The notes under the pieces were generated by a model. The model did not search any database. It was not told the DNA's origin and saw only the letters and a list, made by a program, of their open reading frames with translations. Source: Darksidea phi (lineage: Eukaryota > Ascomycota > Dothideomycetes > Pleosporales > Lentitheciaceae). From it: a stretch of DNA of 64,000 nt. The position numbers and the translations under genes are program-made. The stretch is taken from assembly GCA_030770425.1 (NCBI GenBank), contig JASJFT010000087.1, forward strand, positions 62,001-126,000. Reading direction: 5' to 3'. Every line of letters starts with the position of its first letter. Positions within the stretch are counted from its first letter, which is position 1. Shown here piece by piece: positions 31,337 through 42,475 of the stretch.

Positions 31337-32719
31337 CTATTGCGGATATTGTTCGAATAAAAAGCCCGCTGCAAGCTCCACGTTGCCCTCGGTAGCGTTT
31401 AGTGCCGCGATAGCTTCTTGATTTGAGAATCCAAGCACCACCAACTTTTCCACTGTTTCCTCAGGCCATGGTGCTCTTGCTTCAGGGAGCTTTGTAACCA
31501 TCTGACGGATTTGGTCGGGAGTAATGCCGATGAGAGGGCTACTGGTCTGCGGATGTAGGGGCTCTTCAACACGTAAGACCCTGCCTAGGGCAGCGACCCA
31601 TCCTGCTTGCACCGTCTCATTGTTCAAATCTAGTGACGACACATGTACAAGGTCTTCCTCGTGGTCCCCGCAGTTGAAATATTCCCAGCCCATTACTCCA
31701 CCGAACCCTTCGCCTAAGTTTTTATACTTCTCGCGCAACTGCGCAGAAATGTCACAAAGTCTGCTGATAGGTATGTGTCCTGCACCATTGCCAGGATTTG
31801 TAACAACGCCCATCACAACCCTGGATGGGGACCAACCAGCTGAGATGATAGCGTCGTACCACTGCGTGGTCCCCGCATCACCCCACCCGCAGTAGAACTG
31901 CGTGTTGTACCAGGCGATCTCCTTCCCAAACACACTACACTCCAGCTCTGGATAGCTGAAGCCGCTAAGGTGTGGAAGTGTTGGGAAAAGCGGGTTCGGC
32001 GTGCGACCACTTGCAAGCATAGGACGCGGTGGCCTCTGATGCGGGGGGACTTTGGGATCGGGGAGCAGAGCGGTGGCTACGGGCGCGAGCGTGATGAGGA
32101 AAGCGGGTCCGAAGTCGGAACGCAGACGTGATATCAGGCGGGTGGCTGTTTGGATGGGAACTTCTTCTTCGATGTCAAGGTCCAGGCCGTCCAGCTTGTA
32201 GATGGATATGAAGGCGTGGAGGGGCTTGTAGTATGCTTCGAACTGTCGTGTGTCAGTCTTGTCCTAAACTTTGTATTTCGAGGAGTGGCCATACGTTTTC
32301 ATCGCTTCCGCTCAACCGCCCAAAGCTCCCCTTCGCAGCACCACCCAGCATCCCCAGCACTTTTATCCCGCTTCCCTGTAGCCATTTCACCTCTCCCCAC
32401 AGTTGCTCAAACCTCCTGTCGTCTGGCTTATGATCGTTGAGCGTGATGTTTCCGGGACCCTCATTTAGGTGTATCGCAGCGACTATGATATGTGTGATGC
32501 CTGTGTTGTTGGTGAGAAGCGGAAGCAGGGAGCCTGAGTATAAGGGCGCAGAGTTAGCAAAGCTCATCCAGGGTGTCAATGCAGACTATCGTAGAGTAGA
32601 AGGCGCGCTGTCTCGAATCACATACAGTAGTTTCCAGCCGGATCATGAATCGTTTGATGGTAGATGATTAGTCGAGGGCCTTCGGTCGCCGGCAGTAGCT
32701 TGGGCAGTAGAGGCGGCAT
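31337..32719 (-). CDS. Intracellular GH18 chitinase-like protein fused to a UBA domain
   Basis: Three exons: 32719-32626, 32533-32295 and 32242-31337, giving 412 aa. Residues about 15-335 form a GH18 barrel: RLIIYHQTIHDPAGNY, THIIVAAIHLNE, the catalytic DxxDxDxE motif DGLDLDIEEE, AWYNTQFYCGWG and GVMGWEYFNC. No signal peptide is seen. At about 350-410 a UBA domain is visible (PEETVEKLVVLGFSNQEAIA, then LNATEGNVELAAGFLF). UBA domains bind ubiquitin or ubiquitin-like folds. GH18 enzymes cleave chitin or N-glycan cores. A cytosolic enzyme acting on ubiquitinated or misfolded glycoproteins is inference. The first intron (32534-32625) ends at the ACTCAG before 32533. The alternative acceptor near 32590 breaks the frame. 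Confidence 0.88.
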
Positions 32720-33131
32720 TACAGTTGGAGTGCGGCAGTGGATAGAGAACGGAACGCTTGCGCGAGGGGCCCGAGGTCTGCCCCTCGATCCTAGGGCTGA
32801 AGTGGGGCTAGGTTCCCCAATTGCGCAACACCAAGAATGCATCGTGACGTTCTCTTGCACGGTGAGCTTAATCTTGTATGCATGCATAGGGCGTGATTGC
32901 CTAGGAAATTATGCTCTCGAAAATGTTACTGGATATCCGAAACCCAACACAGGCAAATGCTGAACGCCGTTCATCATCCAACTTGGAGATGAGATATTCC
33001 ATCCATCCCATTGCAAAGAAACCCATCAGATTTGACGCTGCTGGTCTTTCGTGTCATAAACCCCATCCTCAGCGCCTCCCATGCTATTTTCCAAAGCCCA
33101 TAATGTTATAGTATCCTCCAGGGACAACTCA
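32720..33131. other. Intergenic, no gene seen
   Basis: GH18 promoter on one side and Cdk1 3' flank on the other. The GH18 frame remains open upstream of 32719, but the chosen Met best fits the domain start. Confidence 0.5.
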
Positions 33132-34248
33132 TCAATGGAAGCCATTACCATTACCGCTAAAGCCGTTCAAGCCAGTGAAGTAGGGATGTGCAACCGACTG
33201 CTTGGCTGAGATACGGCCGGCTGGGTCGAAGACAAGCAGAGCGTCCAGAAGGTCGAGGCCGTAATCGTCGAGGCTCGTCACGATGGTGGCAATATCCGTG
33301 CGCTGCCATTTGGGAAACGATGGCTTGAAATCCGGGAACGAGGTGACGCCAGGCCATTCTTGCTCCGTCGGAGTCCCCAGAATACTGCGCTACATTAGTT
33401 TAGCCAGACAATGTCGAGTTGAGTACGAACCGGAAGATCTTGAAGATCTCATCGATCTCAGAATCTCCGGGAAAGAGAGGCTTCCGGGTGCACATCTCGG
33501 CGAAGATGCAGCCCACAGACCACATGTCGACGCCTGTTGAGTACTGTCGACCACCGAGAAGGATCTCTGGAGCACGGTACCACAGCGTAACGACCTAGGA
33601 AATTAGTTCTCCATGCAAAGCGCCACGTTTTTATAGGTCATTCGCACCTCATGAGTGTATGTCCGCAGCGGCACGCCAAATGCGCGCGCCAGCCCAAAAT
33701 CCGCCAGCTTCAGATTGGCTTCCTTGTCAATCAGCAGGTTCTGCGGCTTCAGATCGCGGTGGAGCACGCGGTGCGCGTGGCAGTACCGCACACCCTCGCA
33801 TAGCTGGCGCATGAACTTCTTGACCATGTCCGGGCCCAGACCAAACGAACTCAGCGCCGGTCCAGAGCCCTCGGGCAGCGGCTTGCCACGACCGCCCTGG
33901 CTGACCGGCAGTGCCTCCATGTACTTCTTTAGGTCCAGGTCCAGGTATTCGAAAACGAGGTAGAGTTTGTGGCCGTCGGCGTGTACGATGTTGAGGAGGC
34001 GGACGATGTTGGGGTCGTTCATCTCCTTGAGGAGTGAGATCTCTCGGATGGCCGTCGATGGCACGCCCTCATCCTCGGCTTCGAGACGGATCTTCTTCAG
34101 GGCGACGATGCGGTGGTCCTTGGTCGAGAGATCTTTCGCCTTGTACACCACACCGTACGTGCCTGGCGCGTGAGTTATTGCACAGCCTCCTGTTCGGAAC
34201 AGCCCACTTACCCTCCCCGATCTTCTCCATCTTCTGGTAGTTTTCCAT
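33132..34248 (-). CDS. CDC28: Cyclin-dependent kinase 1 (Cdc28/Cdc2/NimX)
   Basis: Four exons: 34248-34212, 34162-33648, 33594-33431 and 33384-33132, giving 322 aa. This is the master mitotic Ser/Thr kinase, active with cyclins. Motifs: Gly loop [13 protein letters not shown] with the inhibitory Thr/Tyr pair, the cyclin-binding helix PSTAIRE, catalytic [18 protein letters not shown]-loop Thr in [15 protein letters not shown], and the short insert [13 protein letters not shown] common in filamentous-fungal Cdk1. The start [11 protein letters not shown] is typical. Upstream in-frame Mets are ignored. Exon 3 to 4 uses the GCGCAG acceptor (33385-33390), which restores [12 protein letters not shown]. 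It is divergent from the AlkB gene, with about 300 bp shared. Confidence 0.97.
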
Positions 34249-34555
34249 GGCTTTGAGCCTGTGCGTAATCGGGTCTGCGGTCGAAAGCAAAAGCGCTCTT
34301 CGCAGCAGGGCGAACAGGCTGGTGAAGGGGTGTTGGAGGGGTGACTAGCAGGCCTCGAGCATGTGTTTGTTTTCTGTGGCCCTACGCAGTGTTTACCTCG
34401 CCAAGCCTTACCAATGTTGCATCTAGTGCCGCCTCACGTGACGGAATATTTAGCTTGAGCCTCAATCCGTAGGGATAGCACCAAGTCGAGGCATGCTACC
34501 ACCCCACTACCTTCATGCCCTGGTAATACTCACCACATCGTGATCGTGAACCATC
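34249..34555. promoter_or_regulatory. Divergent promoter Cdk1 / AlkB with a TCACGTGAC box
   Basis: A 307-bp intergenic region drives both genes. It contains the palindrome TCACGTGAC at 34434-34442, an E-box bound by bHLH factors such as Cbf1/SREBP types in fungi. Function here is inferred. Confidence 0.55.
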
Positions 34556-35697
34556 ATGCAGCCGCTCGACCCGTACCAGCGGCCTCCAGACAATATCCGG
34601 AATGTGTACAAGAGATACCAGAGGATGAAGCTGCAGGATCTCGATACCGATCCCGCCATCGTGCATTTGTCCAGAGATCTCTCCGCAGACCCCAAAACAA
34701 AGTTAAATGTTGTTAGGGAAGTGGAGGCTGACCGCTTGGCCGCTTCCTTTCGGGCCTTCGTGGGCGGTGTGGTCGAATTGGAAGCGACATCACGGGCCGT
34801 TATCATGGAACACGAAGATATGCCCGGTACGTCTTCTCTCTCCCCCTGAGGCCTGCCGCCCCTGCATGTGAACACTGACAAGAGCCAGGTCTGCATATGA
34901 TTCCCTCGTTGCTGCCACCTGAGGTCCAGCTTGCGCTCCTTTCCCGGCTACTCCATCGAGACCTATCACAGGCTTCACATCTCACCAATATTCACACCCA
35001 CTACAACATTTCATACCCAACCTCAGAACCTTCTTTCTTTTCTGTATCCCCAAGCTCCATTGATGCTGTGGCGCATCCTATCGATCCCGCCGTTCATCGG
35101 CCGCTTGGGATATCCCAGTTATTGAACAAAAAGCTGCGCTGGATGACACTTGGTGGCCAGTATGACTGGACGCGGAAATGCTATCCAGACGCTGCTCCTC
35201 CAGCTTTCCCGCCCGACATCAAGCTGCTTTTAAAAACTGTATTTGACGAGACTGAAGCTGAAGCAGCTATCGTAAACCTGTATTCGCCCGGCGACACCCT
35301 TAGCGTCCACCGCGACGTCGCCGAGTCGAGTGGAACCGGTCTAATTAGCATCAGCTTAGGCTGCGATGCCATTTTCGTCATTGGTACCTCCTCATCTATG
35401 ACTTCTTCTGATCATGCACAGGATGAGCCCTCCTCGAGTGCGATGAAAGACAAGATTCTCACACTAAGGTTACCTTCTGGGAGCGCGGTGTACATGAGCG
35501 GGCCATCCCGCTTTGCATGGCATGGTGTACCGCAAGTTATTCCGGGAACCTGTCCAACGTACTTGAGAAGCTGGCCCGCTAAGCCCCTAGATGGTGGAGA
35601 GGATGAGTATGAAGAGTGGAGGGGGTGGATGGAGAGCAAAAGGGTGAACTTGAATGTGCGACAGATGCGGGATCAAGCTTCTCCCACCACCCTGTAG
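34556..35697 (+). CDS. AlkB-family 2-oxoglutarate/Fe(II) dioxygenase (ALKBH1-like)
   Basis: Two exons, 34556-34826 and 34889-35697, giving 359 aa. AlkB proteins oxidatively demethylate nucleic acids. ALKBH1-type members act on DNA, tRNA or mitochondrial substrates. The iron-binding HxD is HRDV within GDTLSVHRDVAESSG, the distal His is in SRFAWHGVPQ, and the 2-oxoglutarate Arg lies in SKRVNLNVRQM. The core also shows TLGGQYDWTRKCYPD and SISLGCDAIFVIG. An N-terminal helical segment (DPYQRPPDNIRNVYKRYQ) is common in fungal ALKBH1-like proteins. The insert MTSSDHAQDEPSSS before the last strands is poorly conserved. Active-site residues look intact, so it is probably a working enzyme. Substrate is unknown. 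Confidence 0.9.
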
Positions 35698-36291
35698 AGA
35701 GAACTCGCGGCCTGCGACCCTAGGGGGTAGACTTGGTGCAATCTTCGTCATAGCAGGAATGGCGAGTTGACGGTTGCCACAGGTTCTCTCTTGCCCACTG
35801 GGACCCGGGAGCCGAAATAGCTACCAACAGCCATCGAGGTTATGCCACCACTTTTACCGACACCACTTCAACTCGAATCCAAACCCCTTCGGCACGATAT
35901 TAGGTCGCCGATGGAGAGTAGCGAAAATTATGTATCGGCGAGGTGGAGGTCCGTGCGTGTTGCCTGACGCATGTCAGCTCCCGTCCTCACCGACCGCGTT
36001 CAGCTGCTCAAATGTTGGCCAAACGCAGCGCCCAGTCCGTCCCGTTTTCCAAAGCCGCTCACATTTTATTGGTAGAGGGGCAATAGGACCTGCTCGAGCT
36101 CCGCTTACTGGGGCATTCGCCGATTACTTTTGCACAAGGCGCCTCATGGTAACCACACTAGATGCTCCTAGAGATGTCTCCCTGTGAACAATATTAAAGA
36201 TGCCCTTCCCCGGTGCTTTTTTACCCGCTTCATCTTACATACATCTCCATCTAACTTCTTTCCTGATCACTTTTCCTATCTGGCCATTCTT
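35698..36291. other. Intergenic, ABC transporter promoter
   Basis: AlkB 3' flank and ABC gene promoter. No ORF is supported. The ABC frame is open upstream to a GTG at 36184, but the first ATG is 36292. Confidence 0.5.
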
Positions 36292-38403
36292 ATGTCCCCG
36301 GCTATTCCGACCGATATCATGATGCCTTCTTCTGAATCCTTAGATGTGGAGAAAAATGCTCGCACTGAATACACCCATCTCGCCAACCAATCTGTACAGA
36401 GCTTCAGTTGGGAAGGCGTAACGGTTACAGTGAAAGACCATCATAGCAAGCAGCCACTAGAGCTTCTGCACGAGGTTAATGGCACTATCAAGGCTGGTAT
36501 GTTTTCCACAGCACATTGTGGTGTCGGATACTAACATAGCTTGCACAGGCGAAATGCTGGCTCTCATGGGTCCCAGGTAAATCTCATCGGGTCTCTTGCC
36601 CAGCACATCTGACGGTTATTAGTGGCTCTGGCAAGACGACGCTTCTCAACGTCCTTGCTCATCGAGCAACCAACGCCTCTGTCCAACAGGCGCTCTATCT
36701 TAATGGAGCTGCCACAGACCTCAAGGACTTCAGAAAATTGTCGAGCTTCGTAGAGCAGGAAGATGCACTGGTCGGATCGCTTACTGTCCGCGAAACGCTT
36801 GATTTCGCGGCACGGCTGGCGCTCCCAAGGTAAAGCCCTCCAATATATGTGTTCTATCATGCAGGACTGACCACTCAGTTCCGTATCAAAGCCGGAGAGG
36901 CTCGCACGAATCGAAGCCCTTCTTTCCGCATTCGGACTACAGAACCAAAGCAACACCCTAATTGGGACGCCAATTAGGAAAGGCGTTTCTGGTGGCCAGA
37001 AGAGGAGAGTTAGTGTAGCTAGTCAGTTGATTACAGCTCCCAAGATACTTTTCCTGGATGAGCCGACCAGTGGGTTAGACTCTGCTGCGAGTTACGAGGT
37101 CATCAAGTTCGTTCGCGATATTGCGAAGGAGAACAAGGTGAGTGGAGGATTCTCAAACCGGTAATGTTCTGGCTGACAGAATGCTCAGCTCTTGGTCATT
37201 GCCTCCATCCACCAACCATCCACGACAACATTCGAGCTCTTTGACAAGCTCTTGCTTCTATCCCGTGGAAAGACCGCATACAACGGCCCCGTCACCGATG
37301 TTCGTGACTACTTTGCGAGCCTAGGATACGATATGCCTCTGTACACCAATCCGGCAGAATACGTTATTCAACTAGTCAACACCGACTTTTCAGGAGTCCA
37401 AGAAAAGCCCACCGAACATCTGTCCCATCTGCACGCATCCTGGATACAGTCTCAACACGCTGCAGTCATTACAGCGGAGATACAAAAATGCAAATCGAAC
37501 ACTACAACCGTAGTCGCGGACTTTACACATCATTCGGCAAACCCTTTTCTCCTCCCGTTTACGCTTATGCAGCGCTCCTTCATTAAATCCTACCGGGACC
37601 TCGTGGCATACGGAATCCGCATCGCAATGTACATGGGCCTTGCAATTATGATGGGAACAGTCTGGCTCCGTCTTTCCCCCACACAGTCTAATATCAACGC
37701 CTTCACCAATGCAATATTCTTCGGGGGTGCCTTCATGTCATTCATGGCGGTTGCCTACATACCTGCATACATTGAGGATTTACACCTTTACACCAAGGAA
37801 CGCGCCAATGGACTGTACGGTCCTACCGCTTTTATGATCGCCAACTTTTTCATTGGCATACCCTACCTTTTTCTCATCACCGTTCTCTTCTCACTTATTG
37901 CATACTGGCTCAGCAATATGCGCAACAGCGCAGAAGGCTTCTGGGTCTGGGTCATGTGGCTTTTCCTCGACTTGCTCGCTGCCGAATCACTCGTTGTCCT
38001 CCTGTCCTCGCTTATGCCCATTTTTGTGGTCGCGCTAGCGGCTACCGCGTTCGCAAATGGACTCTGGATGTGTGTCAATGGGTTTATGGTGCAGCCGCAA
38101 ACTCTCAACGTCTTCTGGAGATACGTGTTCCATTACATAGACTACCAAGCATACGTCTTTCGGGGCATGATGGTGAATGAGTTTGGGGGAAGGAGTTATG
38201 CGTGTGAGAGGTTGGAAGGCGACGGTTGTTATTGTATGTATCCGAGCTCATTGCAGGACCAGTGTTTGGTTGATGGGAAGGCGGTGCTGGAGAGGTATGG
38301 CTATGGTACGGAAAATGTGGGGAAGTATGTGGGTTATATGCTCCTCATAACCTTGGGATATCGGCTTTTTGGGTGGTTGGTGTTGTATCTGAAGAAGCAC
38401 TGA
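36292..38403 (+). CDS. ABCG-type half ABC transporter
   Basis: Five exons: 36292-36496, 36549-36576, 36623-36829, 36879-37137 and 37189-38403, giving 637 aa. An N-terminal ATPase domain precedes a C-terminal ABC-2 membrane domain, the reverse order typical of the ABCG/White family. Motifs: Walker A GPSGSGKTTLLN (built across an intron), signature VSGGQKRRV, Walker B ILFLDEPTSGLDS, and the switch His in ASIHQPS. About six membrane spans follow residue 360 (AMYMGLAIMMGTVWL, LYGPTAFMIANFFIG and others). A Cys-rich extracellular loop (CERLEGDGCYC) precedes the last span. Half-transporters work as dimers. Substrate (lipid, sterol or drug) cannot be told. The 28-nt second exon encodes most of GEMLALMGP. 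Confidence 0.92.
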
Positions 38404-38862
38404 GCTGGGACTCGGTTGTGATACAGTACTATAGTACAAGTCCATGTACACTACTCTCCTACATTGGAAACCCTTCAAGGGATATGTAGTCCTTCTATGT
38501 ACTACGTAAGCTGATAGCCTTGAATAGATAATCTTATTAGAGGTAGAGATGGCTGTGTAGGTATATGCTAGTATAGACTTTTGAAATATGACGGTACATT
38601 GGTAGAGTCCAGGTGCCTATCTTTGGAAGGGGGTTAGCGCACGTGCCTCTTACCCCACAATCGCGCGTCTGCGGCGTCCTGTCAAGCCTCCGCTCTTCTG
38701 CAGGCCCACAATGGACTCTGACCTCCGCTTCAACGTTCCTGATCTTCATCTTGCTGCCCCAAGCGCTTCATTACGTCTGGGTTGGGGCTGAACCGTGTCA
38801 ATTGACCATTCAATAGTAGCCCGCCTATATACCGCACTCGACTCAACCAAACGCTTTCCAGA
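38404..38862. other. Intergenic, no feature seen
   Basis: ABC gene 3' flank and promoter of the transhydrogenase gene. No gene or repeat is seen. Confidence 0.5.
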
Positions 38863-40398
38863 ATGTCAATATCCACCTCAATTCGCATATCGCCCTCACG
38901 CGCAACGCGTGCCCTCAATCTTCTCCGCACTGTTCAATTCACCCATCCACCCTCCTGCCCCTGTCACTCCAACCCGGCGCACCACCACCATGGCCCCCAG
39001 AGCATCACTCAAGCCCGCCGCACCCTCGCGACTCCCATCGACAACACCCAGCAGAAAGAATACGCTTTCGAGATGGCCGCATCTTCCATCCGCTTCGGCC
39101 CCGGCTGCACAAAGGAAGTTGGCATGGATTTGAAGAATATGGGAGCAAAGAGGGTTATGGTCGTGACTGATGGCAACGTGAGGAAGTTGGAGGCGATGAA
39201 GCAGACGGTGGAGGCGCTAGAGAGAGAGGGAGTACAATATGAGGTTTTTGACAAGGTGAGGGTGGAACCGAAGGACAGCAGTATCAAGGAGGCGAATGAG
39301 TTCTCGAAATCGTATAGGCCAGATGCATTTTTAGCTGTGGGGGGTGGAAGTGTTATTGATACGGCGAAATTGATGAATTTGTATACAACATTTCCTGGTA
39401 TGATTCATCCTTGCAAGATGAAGACTGAATGCTAATCCAATACAGAGGCCGAGTTCCTAGACTTTGTCAACGCTCCGCTAGGCAAGGGAAAGCCTATTCC
39501 CTCGAAACTATTCCCACTCATTGCAATACCTACAACTGCAGGAACTGGTTCTGAGACCACAGGGACCGCCATCTTCGACCTAGTTTCGAAGCGTGCAAAG
39601 ACCGGCATCGCCCATCGCAACCTGAAGCCCACGCTAGGCATAGTCGACCCCCTAAACACGCGCACCATGCCCTCCGCCGTCCACGCTTCCTCCGGCCTAG
39701 ACGTTCTCTGTCACTCTCTCGAATCCTGGACCGCCATTCCCTTCCACGAGCGCATACCCCGTCCAACAAACCCCATCGACCGTCCAGCGTACCAGGGTGC
39801 AAACCCCATCTCTGACGTCTTTTCGCTCAAAGCTCTACGGGATACGGTCAAATACCTCCCCCGCGCAGTGAAGGACCCGGAAGACCACGAAGCGCAGTCC
39901 CAAATGCTACTAGCCGCCACTCTCGCAGGAGTTGGGTTCGGGAACGCAGGCGTGCATCTTTGCCACGGCATGTCGTACCCCATCTCCGGCCAGAACCCAG
40001 GCTACAAACACGCCGGCTATCAGACTGACGATCCCATCATACCGCACGGTGTATCCGTCGCCGTGACTGCCCCGGCAGTCTTTAAATTCACCGGCGCGTC
40101 GAACCCTGAGCGCCATCTCCAGGCCGCGGAATGCTTCGGCGTTGATGTGAGCCAAGTCAAGAAGGAGTCAGCCGGCGAAGTGTTGAGTGAGGCGCTGACG
40201 GAATTTCTGATTAAGCTGGGGGATCAGCCGAGGGGGCTGAAGCATCTAGGCTTTGGAACGGAGCACTTGGATGGGTTGGTAGAAGGCACGATTCCGCAAG
40301 CTAGGGTATTGATGCTTGCGCCGAGCTTGGAGATGACCAATCTTGACGCGGAGAAGGAGCAGTTGAGAGGCTTGTTTGAGGAGGCGATGGAGTACTAG
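38863..40398 (+). CDS. Hydroxyacid-oxoacid transhydrogenase, mitochondrial (iron-type ADH)
   Basis: Two exons, 38863-39397 and 39446-40398, giving 495 aa. The enzyme (ADHFE1/HOT family) couples oxidation of 4-hydroxybutyrate to reduction of 2-oxoglutarate in mitochondria. The N-terminal about 50 residues are Arg/Ser-rich and lack acids (SISTSIRISPSRATRALNLL), as expected of a mitochondrial presequence. The iron-ADH core shows AVGGGSVIDTAK (nucleotide binding), IPTTAGTGSE, and the metal-binding His-containing block VHASSGLDVLCHSLES with GNAGVHLCHGMSYP. Length matches the family. Function in a particular pathway, such as GABA/4-hydroxybutyrate use, is inference. Confidence 0.93.
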
Positions 40399-41787
40399 GA
40401 CATATAGGTGCCTTACATAACTGCGATTTGTGTAAACAACCCCACCAGAATCGTATTTCATAAGGTCTATAGGCTCAACTTTGATAATCTATCATCGTAT
40501 ATAGAAATTTTAACCTCTACTGTGTACAAACTCCTACTGGGTTTCGTGCGGACCTTACAGACTCCCACTATGTAAATCCAAACCATATAGAAATTTTAAA
40601 GTGTTGAAAGCTAGTGTTTTGACAAGATAAAGTTGCGGTCCATCCGCTTAAATCCCGATTATAAATTACCAGCTTATCCCGCCCATACGAGTTCATTATA
40701 GCCAGGTTCAGAGGGTGGTGAAGATGGCATGCTTTTACCTGTTTAGTTACCTTTACCCTATCCTTGGGTCAAGAGTGCTGTGTATCTATTACAGGCGCAA
40801 AACGGCATGTAGTTGCGGGTTACTTATACGCGAGAGACTTTCTAGAGTATCTTTAAGTCATTCCGATACTAAGAGAATGGTTAAAATTTTTATCTAGGCA
40901 TTTTAGCCAGGCCTTTCCCTCAGCTTCAACGATCCGGTCATGCGTGGATTTTAGGCTTCGTGGCAGTTCGAGAAGTGGAATGGAATCGAGCCATCAGTTG
41001 GTCGGAGTTTTGGGCCACGTTCAATGGCCAAGGCTATACGATGCGTAGCCATATTCTCAGTAAACAAGCAGAATACTGCTGTTTTGATCGCTTGACAGTT
41101 GAGAATAGAAGCTTGTGATTGCTGCGGGGATTGAAGGTGGTTGGCTGCTTGTGATTGCCCTCGTTGTGATCGAATGGAGGTAGCCCACATGTGTTGTACT
41201 GTACATATTCCGGCTTGTTCCACAGCAACGTTTGACCTCTTCTAGTTGTATTTGGCCTTACGACGGTAGCTTCGACGATATAGACCATTCACCGACTGTA
41301 GTTACTGTCGCATGACTAATGTAGCTGCTTGGAATATTTGCGGTGGCCTTGCATATCGGTGACACACGTTGAGCGTGTTGAGCGTGTGAGTGTGTTGACC
41401 ATGTTGTATGTATCGGTGTACCGGAGTGCGTAATATCAATTTGAGGATCGACCGTATGGTATCACGGTGGCCGATCCAAAGAGAAAACCAGAACGATGTT
41501 GGCCAACTACATTGGTACTCGAACGCCATTACGTGGAGATTGATAGGCTTCCAATGTGGTGGATAATTTTCGAATGACATGTCAAGCTTGGTGTCACACA
41601 TGGCTCTTTCATTATCGTTGTCCGCATACTATGTCACGGCTCTGTCTATATATAGAGCGCCTCGGGACTCCGTTTGATGAGGATTTCCCCGAGAGCAAAG
41701 ATTAGTATGGAAATATTGAGAAATTGGGGAAACGTTTGATCGAGCTCAGTCAATGAGGTGGCCTGTGCCAGGGACCCCCTCTGTATA
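40399..41787. other. Gene-poor stretch flanking repeats
   Basis: Holds a SINE-like copy (40514-40584, listed separately) and otherwise no supported gene. TATA-like stretches at about 41645 and 41783 may be promoter parts of a degraded LTR. Confidence 0.5.
40499..40599 (+). mobile_element. SINE-like short repeat, copy A with 15-bp flanking duplication
   Basis: A 71-bp insert (40514-40584) sits between two perfect copies of ATATAGAAATTTTAA (40499-40513 and 40585-40599), which look like a target-site duplication. The insert shares TGTGTACAAAC, GTTTCGTGCGGAC, ACTCCCACT and AAATCCAAA with copies B and C. It lacks the AAAG that the others have in the middle. Orientation is plus when the A-rich end is called 3'. 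Confidence 0.75.
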
Positions 41788-42475
41788 TATAGCGTGATAC
41801 TCAGCTTATGTAGAAACCAGAGCACTCAACTTCCTATACTGCGCCACCCGCGCCAGTTATGAGCCCGGATTGCAACCGATTGCTCTCATCTGTTGTTGCC
41901 CTCGTCTTTGATACTACTCAACGCTCAGAGAGCTGTCGTCATCAACATGACTACTCAGGAAGACTCCGCGGTGACGCTAGTTACTATAGTCCTCAAATCT
42001 CAGAGCGACTGGCATAAGTGGCTCTTCCTCCTCAAGGATAAGGTTAAGGAGCGAGGCGTATGGAAATATTGCGATCCTAGCCTTGATACGGTGCCTGCCC
42101 TCGCTGAGCCAGTACGCCCACTGCTCACCTCATACAAAGAAGACGCTGTGAGGATGGCTGAGTTGTCGTCCAATGATCGAATATCGTATGCGGCGGAGCT
42201 TGCCGACTACCAGGAGGAAAAGAAGGATTACAGGGAGCTCTTAAAAGGACTGCTAGAGATTAACTCGGAGATCAGCAGCACTATCGCGTCGTCAAACCTC
42301 TGGTTGATACAGGAAGAGGAGGGCCCTTGGAACCGACTCAAGGCGCTCAAGAGGCACCTCGCGCCAACAAATGCCTCGCAACGATACGATATTATACGAC
42401 GATACAATCTTATAGCGTAATACTCAGCTTATGTAGAAATCAGAACACTCAACTTCCTATACTGCGCCACCCGCG
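41788..42475 (+). mobile_element. Copia-type gag fragment between 65-bp direct repeats
   Basis: An ORF from an ATG at 41947 to a stop at 42418-42420 (157 aa) has the look of the gag/UBN2-like part of fungal Ty1/copia polyproteins (KSQSDWHKWLFLLKDKVKER, then PVRPLLTSYKEDAVRMAELS). It is flanked by direct repeats at 41788-41852 and 42411-42475, 65 bp with three mismatches, all transitions. The second repeat starts inside the last codons of the ORF. This suggests that the 3' ends of two LTRs were kept and everything after gag was deleted. No protease, integrase or reverse transcriptase is present. Confidence 0.72.

Noticed and set aside
41302..41601. 100-codon minus-strand ORF left of the gag fragment
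   Set aside because: No match to retroelement proteins or any family I know. Could be inside an LTR by chance.
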